Assembly: GCF_900090285.1 (NCBI RefSeq)
Contig: NZ_LT607754.1
Location: 6,412,001-6,476,000 of the forward strand
DNA from: Micromonospora inositola
GTDB taxonomy: Bacteria > Actinomycetota > Actinomycetes > Mycobacteriales > Micromonosporaceae
Reading direction: 5' to 3'
Length of the DNA: 64,000 nucleotides
In this document: positions 8,369-17,236 of the stretch, one piece after another
Position numbering within the stretch: position 1 is the first letter of the stretch
Layout: each line of letters begins with the position of its first letter
The notes under the pieces: generated by a model
The model's input: the letters and a program-made list of their open reading frames with translations, nothing else
Told to the model about the DNA's origin: nothing
The model's database searches: none
Position numbers and translations under genes: made by a program

Positions 8369-9091
8369 TCACCCGGCCCCGCCGTCGCACGCGTCGTCGG
8401 TGGAGTCGAAACGCAGCCGGCGGGCAACCACGTCACCTGCCACATCCCGCAGCCGCCGGCCATGGGAGAAGGCGAAGGCGCGTAACCGGATCAGCGCCAC
8501 CGCCGCGGTCACCCCCAACTGGACCGTGACCATCCCCGTGGCCTGGTGCACCTCGGGATGCTGCAGACCGGCCTGCTCGGGCCAACGCTCGTCCCGGTCC
8601 GGCCGCGCGTCATCGAGCAGCACCGCGCACGCCGTGTCAGCCAACACCAGGGCGTCGGCCAGCTGCTCGCCGTCGAGGCCGCCAGACCGCGCACGGTAGA
8701 GGTCCAGTACACCGAGGCGGATCCCGCCGACCTGGAGCGGCAGGGCGAACACCGCGTGGACCCCGGCGAGTACCGCCGCCGGGGCGAACACCGGCCAGCG
8801 GGCCAGGCACTCCGGAGCGGCCAGATTGGCGACCAGATGCGGGCCGCCGGTGATCGCGTCCACGCACGGACCCTCTCCGAGGGTGAGGGTCAGGTCCTCC
8901 AGTTCCGACGCGGTCCGGTCACTGGCATACAGCACCTCGCGTGGGGTGGCGCGCAGCGTCACCGCGACAGCGGCAGAGTCGACGCCGGCGACCGCCACCG
9001 ACGCGGCGCAGACGTGCTCGACCGCGACCGTCCCACCCCGGGCCACGTCCACGACCAGGGTCCACAGCCGGATCCTGCGATCGGAGTTCAT
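8369..9091 (-). CDS. GAF and ANTAR domain regulator (2)
   Basis: The 240-aa protein has a GAF domain (GVDSAAVAVTL, LTLGEGPCVDAI, FALPLQVGGIRLGVLDLYR) and a C-terminal ANTAR segment (EVHQATGMVTVQLGVTAAVALIRL) with the RDVAGDVVARRLRF ending common in actinobacterial GAF-ANTAR proteins. The start ATG at 9091 gives MNSDRRIRLW; a longer in-frame extension to 9127 lacks similarity to the domain. It is the first gene of the ANTAR/half-sigma group running leftward. The likely role is control of downstream mRNAs by antitermination; no target hairpin pair is evident nearby. Confidence 0.85.
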   Translation of the reverse strand: MNSDRRIRLWTLVVDVARGGTVAVEHVCAASVAVAGVDSAAVAVTLRATPREVLYASDRTASELEDLTLTLGEGPCVDAITGGPHLVANLAAPECLARWPVFAPAAVLAGVHAVFALPLQVGGIRLGVLDLYRARSGGLDGEQLADALVLADTACAVLLDDARPDRDERWPEQAGLQHPEVHQATGMVTVQLGVTAAVALIRLRAFAFSHGRRLRDVAGDVVARRLRFDSTDDACDGGAG

Positions 9092-9641
9092 CGGTTCGCC
9101 GTACCGGGATCGGCACCGCGACCACAATCGGACGCGGTCAGTCGGAGCACAGGCACGCGGATGCGAGAAATGACTCGGAAGCGGGGACTGGTCCCGCTGA
9201 TTCGCTCGTCCAAGACTGACTCCGACCCGGGTCGTCCGAAGCGGACATATGCCGTGCGGCTGACCGGGGTCCCGGGCGACGCTCTCACCGTACTCCTGGC
9301 TGGCGGCAGGCGGCGCGGGGCGCCAAGGCGGTCGCCGACACGATCGCCGCCGGGACCGCAGAAGCGTACGATGATAGTTGTCGCTCGGGACCCCGGTGGC
9401 TGACAGTTCGCCGCCGGCGGACGCACCCCACCGATCGAGGTCACCGTGTTGGCCGCCCGACGCACGACATCAACTGGCCACGTCGCCGGCCTCCTCGTGC
9501 GCCCCCTGGGCCCGGCCCTTCCCGTCGCACCGGCGTTCCGGACTCGGACACCGCGTCACACGCCCGCCATCGCCCATGCCTGCGCTGGCTCCCCACGGCA
9601 TTCAGGCATGTCAGCTGCTCCTTGGAAGGCGGCGGTTTGTG
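9092..9641. other. Intergenic region, 550 bp, divergent
   Basis: This lies between the leftward GAF-ANTAR genes and the rightward LapA-DUF5994-slipin genes, so it should contain two divergent promoters. No coding frame with a recognisable signature is present. GGAAGG around 9623-9629 is the probable ribosome binding site of the LapA-like gene. I see no clear -10/-35 pair, riboswitch or terminator. Confidence 0.5.
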
Positions 9642-10079
9642 ATGACCGCACCGCAGAACCATCTTGATCCGGCTCCCCCGATCAACGGCCACGACGGCAA
9701 CGACACCGCTTCCCGCCCTACGCCGGACCGACCGGCGACGGCACGCTCGCGGATGGGCGGCCTGTGGGTCGCCGCCGTGGTGTTCGCGTTCGTGCTCCTG
9801 CTGCTCCTGATCTTCGTACTGCAGAACGGCCAGCGGGCCGAGGTGTCGTTCCTCGGCACGCACGGACACCTGCCCATGGGCGTTGCGCTGCTGCTGGCCG
9901 CGGTCTTCGGGATCCTGCTCGTCGCCCTCCCCGGCACCGCCCGCATCGTGCAGCTCCGGATGCTCCAACGCCGTCCCGCCGGGAACCCCGACACCCTGCC
10001 CAGGCCCGGTTCGCTCTCCCCGACGGTGACCGGCACCGCCCGCGTTACGCCGTCGCGCACGTACCACCAGGACAGGTGA
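9642..10079 (+). CDS. LapA family (DUF1049) membrane protein
   Basis: The 145-aa protein has a ~38-residue hydrophilic N-terminus, two transmembrane helices ([20 protein letters not shown] and [20 protein letters not shown]) and the intervening [11 protein letters not shown] motif diagnostic of LapA/DUF1049 proteins. In Gram-negatives LapA-type proteins work in envelope lipopolysaccharide assembly; in actinobacteria the role is unknown. The ATG at 9642 is preceded by GGAAGG. The next gene starts 3 bp after its stop, so it heads a small operon with a DUF5994 protein and a truncated slipin. Confidence 0.85.
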   Translation: MTAPQNHLDPAPPINGHDGNDTASRPTPDRPATARSRMGGLWVAAVVFAFVLLLLLIFVLQNGQRAEVSFLGTHGHLPMGVALLLAAVFGILLVALPGTARIVQLRMLQRRPAGNPDTLPRPGSLSPTVTGTARVTPSRTYHQDR

Positions 10080-10082
10080 GCC

Positions 10083-10646
10083 ATGCCCACCATCGTGATC
10101 CCCCCGTCACCGCCCTCCCAGCCCCGACTGTCCCTCGCCCCCGCCCGGGGGCAGGCGGTCCTGGACGGTGGATGGTGGCCGCGTTCCTGGGATCCAGTGG
10201 CCGAACTCCCCGGCCTCGTCCTCGCCCTGACCGAACGGCATGGCCGGATCCGGCACATCATGCTCAACATCCACACCTGGGACAGCCGGATCCGCCGGTT
10301 GGCCGTCGGGCCGGACGTGGTCCGGATCGGCTGGTTCGACACCCTCGACCCGGCCCTCCTGGTTGCCACCACCGGCCGAGACGACCAGGTCGACCTGCTT
10401 GTCGTGCCACCCGACACGACACCCGAGGCAGCCGAGCGGGCCATGGCCACCGCCGCCGACCCGACCAACCTCAGGCACGCACCCGACATCCTCACCGCCC
10501 GAGCGACCCGGCAGCAGGCGACAACGACGACCGACTCCGACCCGTACGCGGTGTGGGACAACGAGGGCGGCAGCGCCGCGTCGGGCGGATTCCATCGAGG
10601 CCACACCGAATCCACCACCCGTCCCCGCACTGGTGTGCCCGCATGA
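10083..10646 (+). CDS. DUF5994 family protein
   Basis: A 187-aa soluble protein whose N-terminal half ([54 protein letters not shown]) matches the actinobacterial family of unknown function DUF5994. The C-terminal 60 residues are low-complexity. These proteins are common next to stress and cell-envelope genes in streptomycetes and relatives, but no activity is established. It starts 3 bp after LapA and its stop overlaps the next start (ATGA at 10643-10646), so the three genes are translationally linked. Confidence 0.8.
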   Translation: MPTIVIPPSPPSQPRLSLAPARGQAVLDGGWWPRSWDPVAELPGLVLALTERHGRIRHIMLNIHTWDSRIRRLAVGPDVVRIGWFDTLDPALLVATTGRDDQVDLLVVPPDTTPEAAERAMATAADPTNLRHAPDILTARATRQQATTTTDSDPYAVWDNEGGSAASGGFHRGHTESTTRPRTGVPA

Positions 10647-11182
10647 ACACTCTGCAGACAACCATCGTGATCGCGATCGTGGCGGTCTGCATCATCGGCC
10701 TCATCACCGCCGCCCGGGCGGTGCGCGTCGTCCAGCGGTACGAACGCGGGTGGTCTTCCGCTTCGGCCGGGTGTGTGAAGGTCGAACGTGTCGAGGTCAA
10801 GGACGTCGCTCTGCCCGAATCCATGAAGCGGTCCATGTCCCGCCAGGCGGAGGCCGAACGCGAACGCCGCGCCCGGGTCATCGCCGCGGATGGCGAATAC
10901 CAGGCTGCCACCAAACTCGCCCAGGCCGCCGCCACCATGGCCGCCCTGCAAGTGCGACTGCTGCAGACGATCGTGGAGGTCGCCGCCGAGAAAAACAGCA
11001 CCCTCGTCATGCCGTTCCCCGTCAAACTCCTGCGCCTCCTGGACCGCGTCACGCCCGCCGCGAGCACACCGGCACCGGCCGTCGCGACCCGCCCGCGGGC
11101 CCCGGAGACCGTGACGATGCCGGGCGCGCGACGCGTGAACAGCGAGCCCGATCCCGAGGCCACGCCGATACCGGTGGGCTGA
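10643..11182 (+). CDS. Slipin/stomatin-like protein lacking the SPFH core
   Basis: The 179-aa product starts like a slipin: one membrane helix ([20 protein letters not shown]) and RVVQRYERG. It then jumps to the end of the band-7 domain ([20 protein letters not shown]) and continues with the normal coiled-coil and tail ([39 protein letters not shown]). About 115-120 codons are missing. In the +1 frame the sequence after YERG still reads VVFRFGRV, so a 1-bp loss in a G run plus a larger deletion, together in frame, produced this ORF. It may be a pseudogene or a working coiled-coil membrane protein. Overlaps DUF5994 by ATGA. Confidence 0.7.
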   Translation: MNTLQTTIVIAIVAVCIIGLITAARAVRVVQRYERGWSSASAGCVKVERVEVKDVALPESMKRSMSRQAEAERERRARVIAADGEYQAATKLAQAAATMAALQVRLLQTIVEVAAEKNSTLVMPFPVKLLRLLDRVTPAASTPAPAVATRPRAPETVTMPGARRVNSEPDPEATPIPVG

Positions 11183-11345
11183 CCGGACGCGGCGCCCGCC
11201 CGGCGTCCCCCCGTCACCGGGTCGGCGCCGGTGGGATCGGCTACGACCCGGGTGCTCGCCAACCCCGGGATGGGCTGTGCGGCGACGACGGCTGGCAGCG
11301 AGCCGCGAGTCGCGAGTCAGTTGGCGGCAAGCGGCAGGCAGTCAA

Positions 11346-11765
11346 TCACTCGGTCGGTGTGTGGAAGGAAGTTCTGGGTTGTGCCGGCGGTTCGGTGCCC
11401 AGCGCGACGGCGAGTTCACGACCGAGGAGATCGTCATAGGCGGTGCCGAGGGTCGGCGTAGGGCCGTTGATCCCGCGGAGCCGGTCTGCGGCCCGGCGAG
11501 CGGCGATGGCGGTCACCCAGGCGGTGCCGTCGAGCTGGCGGGAGGCGGGCATCGGCGCGAGCCGCCACACCTCGACGAACACCGCCCGGGTCACCGCCAC
11601 GGCGAGCGCCGGGCTGCCGAGGCTCTCACACACCTGAGCGAAGACCGCGCGGACGAGACGACGGTGGAAACGGCGGAAAGCGGCCTGGTCGCGGTCGGCG
11701 ATCCGCTTGACGAGATCGTTGACGGACTCAGTATCCGGCACGACGTAGATGCGTGGGACAGGCAT
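11346..11765 (-). CDS. Sigma-70 region 2-like protein (ECF-type, no region 4)
   Basis: This 139-aa protein resembles ECF sigma region 2: SVNDLVKRIADRDQAAFRRF, then RRLVRAVFAQVCESLG, an ALAVAVTRAVFVEVWRLA segment corresponding to the core-binding and -10 recognition helices, and AWVTAIAARRAADRLR. After that only ~35 non-domain residues follow, so the region 4 helix-turn-helix is absent. The ATG at 11765 is supported by AGGAG seven bases upstream. It is encoded convergently to the slipin gene. It could be a C-terminally truncated ECF factor or a region-2-only sigma subunit that needs a partner. Confidence 0.65.
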   Translation of the reverse strand: MPVPRIYVVPDTESVNDLVKRIADRDQAAFRRFHRRLVRAVFAQVCESLGSPALAVAVTRAVFVEVWRLAPMPASRQLDGTAWVTAIAARRAADRLRGINGPTPTLGTAYDDLLGRELAVALGTEPPAQPRTSFHTPTE

Positions 11766-12036
11766 CCGATGCTCCTGGTGGTGTGCCTGCGGTTGGGGCA
11801 CCGCCTGGGACCAGGGCAGCTACTGCGTCCCTCACCCTACGCCACCGGTCAAACGACGGAGCGCTCCGTTGTACAGCTTCCGCAGCGCGGCGGCGCGCGT
11901 ATTTCATCCTATTAGGCCGAGAAGCGCCGTTATTGTTAGGTGTGGCCGCGTCTGAGTTCATCCGGCCGGCGAAATTTCGCCACCGAAGGGTGCCACCGAT
12001 TCCCGCTAGCCTGCGCTCGACCAGAGCGGGCAGCCG

Positions 12037-13218
12037 GTGACGACCAACCGAGCGGTGGGGCTGGCGCGCAAGGGCGAGGGTCCGCAGCGAGCGACCCTGC
12101 TGGAGTTGCTTCTTGATCTGGTATTCGTCGCCGCACTCGCTCTGACTTCACCGACGCTGGCCAGGAATCTCGACTGGGGCGGCATTTTTCAAACCCTGGT
12201 GCTGCTGATGGCGATCTGGTGGGTCTGGTCCGTCACCGCACTGGCAACCGACCTCTACCATCCACAGCGGCCGCCCATCTTTCTCATGACGCTCTGGGTC
12301 ATGCTCGGCACCATCCTGATGGCTGCCGCACTGCCCGCAGCCTTCTCCGACCACGCCATGGTGTTCGTGGGCGCGTACGTGGCGATCCACGTTGGCCGAG
12401 GCGTCTTCCTGGCGTCCGCGCTCCACGGCCGCATGGCGCAACTACACGCCATGCGGTTCATCTTCTGGTTTGTTGTCTCCGCCGTGCCGTGGCTCACTGG
12501 CGGTCTCGTGGAAGGCACGGCGCGCGGCCTACTGTGGTCGGCAGCGCTCGCCATCGATTACGGAACGGCCTGGCGTCGTTACCCCACGCCCCGACTCGGT
12601 CGGGTGCCCACGTCACAGTACGAGGTGGCAGCCGACCACCTGGCCGAGCGCTACCAGCAGTTCTTCACCCTCGCCCTCGGCGATCTCATCCTCGTCACCA
12701 CTCTGATCTACGCCGATAACGAGTTCACGGCCGGCCGGACCGGGGCGCTCCTGGTCGCGGTCGCCACGACAGTGTTGCTGTGGCAGATCTACGTGCACCG
12801 CGCCGGGGCACTGCTGCAGGCAGCCATCGAATCCTCCCACGACCCGGGCCGATTCGTGAGGTCCGCACCCTACACGCACCTGCTCATGGTGGCCGGCGTG
12901 GTCGCCGCCGCCGCCGGTTTCGAAATCGTCATCGCCCATCCCACCGAGGACACCACGCCCGGGCTGGTCGGCGTCGTTCTCGGCGGACCCGCGTTGTTCC
13001 TGGCCGGGCGGGCCCGATTCGAGTACGAGGTCTTCAGCCGGGTGTCGCCGTCCCGGCTGGTCGGGCTGCTCGTGCTGGCCGTCGCGGCGCCCGCGATGGT
13101 GCTCGTACCCCCACTGGTGGTCGCCGTCGTGGGCACCCTCGTACTGGCCGGGATCGCCGTCGCGGACGCCGTTCGCGCCCATGGAGGCCCGCCCGAGCCA
13201 CCATCACCCGCCCTCTAG
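12037..13218 (+). CDS. ltrA: LtrA-type low-temperature-requirement membrane protein (copy 1)
   Basis: A 393-aa polytopic protein with the LtrA signature at its start (GPQRATLLELLLDLVFVAAL) and about ten hydrophobic segments. Family members were named from a Listeria cold-growth locus; the molecular function is unknown. The GTG at 12037 follows a G-rich GAGCGGGCAG tract. It is one of three paralogues in this window (others at 51156-52337 and 62526-63740) that share the N-terminal T-T-x-R-x(4)-L-x-R-K-x-G-x-x-P-Q-R pattern and the C-terminal GGPALFLAGRARFE segment. It stands alone upstream of a convergent desaturase gene. Confidence 0.85.
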   Translation: MTTNRAVGLARKGEGPQRATLLELLLDLVFVAALALTSPTLARNLDWGGIFQTLVLLMAIWWVWSVTALATDLYHPQRPPIFLMTLWVMLGTILMAAALPAAFSDHAMVFVGAYVAIHVGRGVFLASALHGRMAQLHAMRFIFWFVVSAVPWLTGGLVEGTARGLLWSAALAIDYGTAWRRYPTPRLGRVPTSQYEVAADHLAERYQQFFTLALGDLILVTTLIYADNEFTAGRTGALLVAVATTVLLWQIYVHRAGALLQAAIESSHDPGRFVRSAPYTHLLMVAGVVAAAAGFEIVIAHPTEDTTPGLVGVVLGGPALFLAGRARFEYEVFSRVSPSRLVGLLVLAVAAPAMVLVPPLVVAVVGTLVLAGIAVADAVRAHGGPPEPPSPAL

Positions 13219-13266
13219 CTGTAGACCCCCGCCAGTCCGAGTCGGCGCGACCAACATCCTGGAACG

Positions 13267-14373
13267 TCATCGGCGGCCGTTGGCTGCGACGAGGCCGGCG
13301 TCGGGTACGTCGGCCGGTTCGGGTTCTCGAACCGGTTGTCCGCTGCGACCCACCGTGTGCAGGTGGTGCAGCGCTTGCCGGTAGGAGTCGAGGAGGGTGG
13401 TCTCGACGTAGGGCAGGCCGTGCTCGAGGCAGTAGGCGCGGACGATGGGCCGGGCGTGGCGTAGTGATGCGCGGGGCATGCTGGGGAACAGGTGGTGTTC
13501 GATCTGGTGATTCAGGCCGCCGAGCAGGAAGTCGATCAGCCAGTTGCCGCGGACGTTGCGGGAGGTGAGGACCTGGCGGCGAAGAAAGTCCGTGTCGTCG
13601 TCTTCCGTGAGGATCGGCATGCCCTTGTGGTTGGGGGCGAAGGCACATCCCAGGTAGACCCCGAAAAGGCCCTGCTGAACGACGACGAAGACCAACGCCC
13701 GCAGCGGGGACAACACCGCGACGACCGCGGTGAGGTACGCGGCGGCATGCAGCCCGAGCAACAGCGCCTCCCGGCCACGCTCCCGATAGGTAGACCGCGA
13801 CAACGCCCGGACACCGGCGACGTGGAGGGAGACTGCCTCGAGCAGCAGCATCGGAAAGAACAGGAGGCCCTGGTAGCGGGCGAGCAGTCGTCCAGCACCG
13901 CGCCGCGCACTGGCCTGCGTGTGCGTGAATACGATGCTTTCGCCCGAGATATCGGGGTCGAGGCCCTCCTGGTTGGGGTGGGCGTGGTGGCGGTGGTGTT
14001 TGTCGACCCACCAGCCGAAGGCCAGACCGATCGCCAGGTTGCCGTGCAGCAGCCCGACCAGTTGGTTGGCGCGTCGGGATCGGAAGATCTGCCGGTGGCC
14101 GGCGTCGTGGCCGAGGAACCCGGTCTGGGTAAAGACCACGGCCAGGAACGCCGCGGTGACCAGTTGCCACCACGAGTCCCCCAGCAGCACGAAGATCGTC
14201 CATCCGGCGACAACCAACGCGGCGTTGATCGCGATCTTGATTGCATAGTAGGCCGGACGCCGGTCGAGCAGGCCGGCCTGCCGCACCCGGGTCAAGAGTT
14301 CGGCATACTCGCTGCCGCGACGGCGCTGCGGCCCTGGCCGCACCTGCGCGATGCTCGAATCGATGCCGCTCAC
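13267..14373 (-). CDS. Membrane fatty acid desaturase
   Basis: The 368-aa protein carries the three histidine boxes that bind the di-iron centre: HDAGH at residues ~89-93, HHRHHAH at ~126-132 and HQIEHH near residue 290, separated by paired hydrophobic segments. This is the acyl-lipid desaturase type, which introduces cis double bonds using O2 and an electron donor, at the inner membrane. The GTG at 14373 was chosen because GGGAGG lies four bases upstream; the upstream in-frame ATGs at 14460 and 14430 lack a ribosome binding site. It neighbours LtrA, and both may relate to membrane adaptation to cold, which is inference. Confidence 0.9.
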   Translation of the reverse strand: MSGIDSSIAQVRPGPQRRRGSEYAELLTRVRQAGLLDRRPAYYAIKIAINAALVVAGWTIFVLLGDSWWQLVTAAFLAVVFTQTGFLGHDAGHRQIFRSRRANQLVGLLHGNLAIGLAFGWWVDKHHRHHAHPNQEGLDPDISGESIVFTHTQASARRGAGRLLARYQGLLFFPMLLLEAVSLHVAGVRALSRSTYRERGREALLLGLHAAAYLTAVVAVLSPLRALVFVVVQQGLFGVYLGCAFAPNHKGMPILTEDDDTDFLRRQVLTSRNVRGNWLIDFLLGGLNHQIEHHLFPSMPRASLRHARPIVRAYCLEHGLPYVETTLLDSYRQALHHLHTVGRSGQPVREPEPADVPDAGLVAANGRR

Positions 14374-14537
14374 GAGTCCTCCCGGTAATCGACGATCAAG
14401 CACGCCGCCGGGGTCTGGAGCAAACGCTTCCATCAGCCTACTCCGCCAGCCGTACGGCATAGCTGAACGGCGCTACCAGACGCCCGGCCAGTCAGCGAGT
14501 AGCCGGACGAGGGCTCCGGGGGCTTGACTTGGTGTCG

Positions 14538-15038
14538 TCATCTGGCAGAGGTCGGCTGGCGGTCGCGATCTTGTGAGCGTCTTATCTCCGCCTCGGCTTC
14601 GGTCCGGCCGGCCCAGATCCCGCGTTCGATGTCGACGCTCTTGCCCGGCTCCAGGTCCTTGTACACCTCGAAGAAGTGTTTGATCTCCAGCTTGTGGAAG
14701 TGTTCCAGGTCCGTGATGTCGCCTAGGTGCGCGAGGCGGGGGTCAGCCGTGGGCACGCACAGCACCTTCGGGTCGGGCCCCTTCTCGTCTCGCATGCGGA
14801 ACATGCCGATGGCCCGGCATCGGATGAGGCAGCCGGGAAAGGTCGGTTCCTGTACCAGCACCAGCGCGTCGAGGGGGTCGGTGTCTTCGCCGAGGGTGTG
14901 TTCAATGAAGCCGTAGTCGGCCGGGTACTGGGTAGCGGTGAACAGGGTGCGGTCCAACCGGATCCGACCTGTCTGGCGATCCATCTGATACTTGTTGCGG
15001 GTTCCCTTGGGGATCTCGATGGTGACGTCGAACTCCAT
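14538..15038 (-). CDS. ppa: Inorganic pyrophosphatase (family I)
   Basis: The 166-aa enzyme hydrolyses pyrophosphate to phosphate in the cytosol and pulls biosynthetic reactions forward. Family I markers are all visible: [30 protein letters not shown], and the metal-binding [10 protein letters not shown] near residues 53-62, followed by [12 protein letters not shown] and [21 protein letters not shown]. The length is normal for the bacterial hexameric enzyme. GGAG about seven bases before the ATG at 15038 gives a good ribosome binding site. A housekeeping-type gene, although a second ppa copy elsewhere in the genome cannot be excluded. Confidence 0.95.
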   Translation of the reverse strand: MEFDVTIEIPKGTRNKYQMDRQTGRIRLDRTLFTATQYPADYGFIEHTLGEDTDPLDALVLVQEPTFPGCLIRCRAIGMFRMRDEKGPDPKVLCVPTADPRLAHLGDITDLEHFHKLEIKHFFEVYKDLEPGKSVDIERGIWAGRTEAEAEIRRSQDRDRQPTSAR

Positions 15039-15256
15039 GCGGTTGCTCCACTCCTCGGACCTTCAGGTGGTGACCGGCTATCGGCCCCGATCGGTGATGA
15101 ACACGGCGATCTCGCTGCCGTGCATGTCGAACACTGACTACGACACGGTGGGCCAGTAGCTGTAACGACTGGTTCGGCGGGGCGAATGCGGGCACCCGAT
15201 AATGTTCCGCCGCGGTTGGAGACCGCCGGCATCCGACCGACGCGGGACTGCCGCGG

Positions 15257-15399
15257 TTAGGTCAGTTCGCCCAGGAGTGAGGTGATCAACAGAGGTAGGA
15301 GCAGGGCGAGTACCAAGAGAAGTACCCAGATGCGGCCGGCGCGGCGGCGTATCGCGCGCCAGACCGGCCCCCGTGCCGCCGGTCCGGACCGGTTGGAGC
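15257..15399 (-). pseudogene. Tail-anchor membrane peptide remnant
   Basis: The minus strand encodes, up to a TAA at 15259-15257, a basic stretch (WRAIRRRAGRI) and a hydrophobic end (WVLLLVLALLLPLLITSLLG). This matches in layout and several residues the C-terminus of the 61-aa protein at 6859-7044 (LLxVxxLLLPLxIT). No ATG, GTG or early TTG exists in the frame, so it is probably the 3' end of a second copy that lost its start. It lies beside a universal-stress-protein remnant. Confidence 0.45.
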
Positions 15400-15519
15400 G
15401 TTCAGATCTGGACCGGTGCTGTGAGTTGTCGATCGGGCTGAAGGTGGCCGCCTTCGGTTTCCCAGACGGCTACATCGTCGCCGTATCGTGCCAACCGTCG
15501 CGAGCGATCCCGTGGGCCT

Positions 15520-15639
15520 GTGACGATCACCAGCGCGGCCCCCGGGGGCCGCTCACCGGTCGGCAAGCTGCTCATGGGCAGCGCGGCGCAGCGCATCCTC
15601 ATCGATGCCGACCGGCCCGTCCTCGCCGTCAAGCCCTGA
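15520..15639 (+). pseudogene. Universal stress protein C-terminal remnant
   Basis: Reading from 15520 to the TGA at 15637-15639 gives APGGRSPVGKLLMGSAAQRI followed by LIDADRPVLAVKP, the ATP-loop and last strand of an UspA-like protein (G-x2-G-x8-G-(S/T)). The frame upstream does not continue into an Usp body, so only the C-terminal ~40 residues survive. An Usp gene would fit beside ANTAR and sigma-B-like genes, but this copy is broken. Confidence 0.6.
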
Positions 15640-16193
15640 CGTCGGTGGTTCCGGCCGCAAGACTGGCCTGCCGGCGCGCTCGCGATCCAGTACGCCGTCG
15701 CGGCGGTACAACGCCCACCGTCAGCGCCCGGTGCCGACACCCGCGACGCCCTCACCGACTCGGGTATCTCGAAACCGACTCACTGCTTGACTCAGGTGCC
15801 GCCATCCAGCGACGAGGCCGTCAGTGATTGCGGTACGGGCGCGCCCCGCCTGCACGCATCGGTCGACGGGTCTGTACAACGAACGGTGTGTCTCCTGGTC
15901 AAGGAGTGGTGTGACCCCACGAGCGGGAGGTTCGGGCTCATGGAGCATCGGGCCAAGTACGGCGAGCTCTTCGCCCTCGCCGAAGAGGTCACCGAGCAGA
16001 AACCCCTTGTCAGTGCGTTGCGAATGAGATCGGGTACCATCTGGTGAGACGGGCGCCGACAACCAGATAGCACGCTGCAGAGATGCGCGTCGATCGGACG
16101 CTTGCACGGCTGGGGCGCCGAGGCCCGCAAGGTTGGTCGCCGGGCTGAGTTCAACCCGCAGCACCACCCGTTGACCACTTCGGTCCTCCATAA
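15640..16193. other. Gene-free stretch with one copy of the hairpin repeat
   Basis: No intact gene. At 15967-15993 there is a hairpin CTCTTCG-CCCTCGC-CGAAGAG followed by GTCACC; its 3' arm contains the 13-mer CCGAAGAGGTCAC (15980-15992), identical to the anticodon-arm/variable-loop junction of the tRNA-Val fragment at 40082-40094. Related copies lie at 31293-31317 and 33818-33843. An IS5-type element begins at 16194. Confidence 0.5.
15967..16036. repeat. Dispersed hairpin repeat, copy A
   Basis: A 7-bp stem hairpin (CTCTTCG / CGAAGAG) followed by GTCACCGAGCAGAAACCCCT. Copies B (31293) and C (33818) align over about 70 bp, with the best conservation in the hairpin, in GTCACC and in the following CAGGAAGC..CTGGTCA part. 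Copy A is the most diverged downstream of the hairpin. Confidence 0.5.
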
Positions 16194-17233
16194 GAGCCTG
16201 GTAAATAAGGGTTTGGGTCGGCTGGATGGCCGGGCAAGAGATCGATGATTCCGCCGGGCCGGCGTGGCGGCGTGACATGGGGAAGGGCCTTCGGTACGAG
16301 CAAAGGCGACTAAACCAGCACGACCGAAGGCCCAACCCTGTCTGTATACCTTGTCGCCGGTGTCGCCGCATCTACCGCCCCGGCCAGCCTCGCCGATCAC
16401 CTGCCCACCGCCCGGCCACGGCACTACCCGTCCGACACCACGGATGCCGAATGGGCCGTCCTGGCCCCGCACGTGCCGGCCGGGACCGGACGCGGCCGGC
16501 CGATCATCTACCCCCGCCGGGACGTGGTGGACGCGATCCGTTACCTCGACCGGACCGGCTGCCAGTGGGATGCGCTGCCCGCCGATTTCCCCCACCACAA
16601 GCTGGTCTACCACTACTTCACGGCCTGGACCCGCGACGGAACGTTGAACCGGATGCACAACAGCCTGCGGGAACAGGTCCGCGAACAGGTCGAGGGCCGC
16701 AACCGGCAGCCGACCGCCGCGCTGGTCGACTCCCAGTCGGTACGGGGCGCGGAGACCGTCGGCCGGGGCGGGCGTGGCTATGACGCGGGGAAGAAGGTCA
16801 ACGGCCGCAAACGCCACATCGCCGTGGACACCTGCGGACTGCTGCTGGCGGTCCTGGTCACCGGCGCGCAGGTGCAGGACCGCGACGCCGCCCGACCCCT
16901 GCTACGGGCGCTACGTGCCTGCTTCCCCACCATCAGCGTGACCTGGGCCGACAGCGGCTACGCCGGCCGGCTCGTCGACTGGGCCACCGCCCACCTCACC
17001 CTGACCGTACGCATCGTCGCGAAACTCGCCGGGCAGACCACGTTCGTCCTCCTGCACCGCAGGTGGGCGGTCGAGCGCACGTTCTCCTGGATCAACCGGT
17101 GCCGACGCACCGTCCGCGACTACGAACGGCTACCCGACCACCACGCCGCGATGGTCCAATGGGCCATGATCATCGTCATGACCCGCCGCCTCGCCCGCCA
17201 CCAACCCACCTGAAACCATTATTTACCAGGCTC
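16194..17233 (+). mobile_element. IS5-family element, copy 1 (1,040 bp)
   Basis: Terminal inverted repeats GAGCCTGGTAAATAAGGGTT (left) and GAGCCTGGTAAATAATGGTT (right, complement) bound the element, and TAA at 16191-16193 and 17234-17236 is a plausible 3-bp target duplication. It carries one transposase gene on the plus strand. A second copy, in the other orientation and interrupted by another IS, is at 54130-56043. The near identity of the two copies, judged from their translated products, suggests recent transposition. Confidence 0.85.
16473..17213 (+). CDS. IS5-family transposase
   Basis: The 246-aa frame from the GTG at 16473 contains the DDE transposase core: ALVDSQSVRGAETVGRGGRG with the first Asp, TWADSGYAGRLVDWA with the second, and WAVERTFSWINRCRRTVRDY with the Glu and the YREK-like motif. 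Conserved N-terminal residues (YPSDTTDAEWAVLAPHVPAG) are readable in the same frame upstream to about 16436, before the first standard start codon, so translation may begin earlier at a CTG or by another mechanism. The gene appears intact, so this copy may be active. Confidence 0.85.
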   Translation: MPAGTGRGRPIIYPRRDVVDAIRYLDRTGCQWDALPADFPHHKLVYHYFTAWTRDGTLNRMHNSLREQVREQVEGRNRQPTAALVDSQSVRGAETVGRGGRGYDAGKKVNGRKRHIAVDTCGLLLAVLVTGAQVQDRDAARPLLRALRACFPTISVTWADSGYAGRLVDWATAHLTLTVRIVAKLAGQTTFVLLHRRWAVERTFSWINRCRRTVRDYERLPDHHAAMVQWAMIIVMTRRLARHQPT

Positions 17234-17236
17234 TAA

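Noticed and set aside
7308..8699. 463-codon plus-strand frame opposite the GAF-ANTAR genes
   Set aside because: Spans two genes on the other strand and an intergenic gap; no coding signature.
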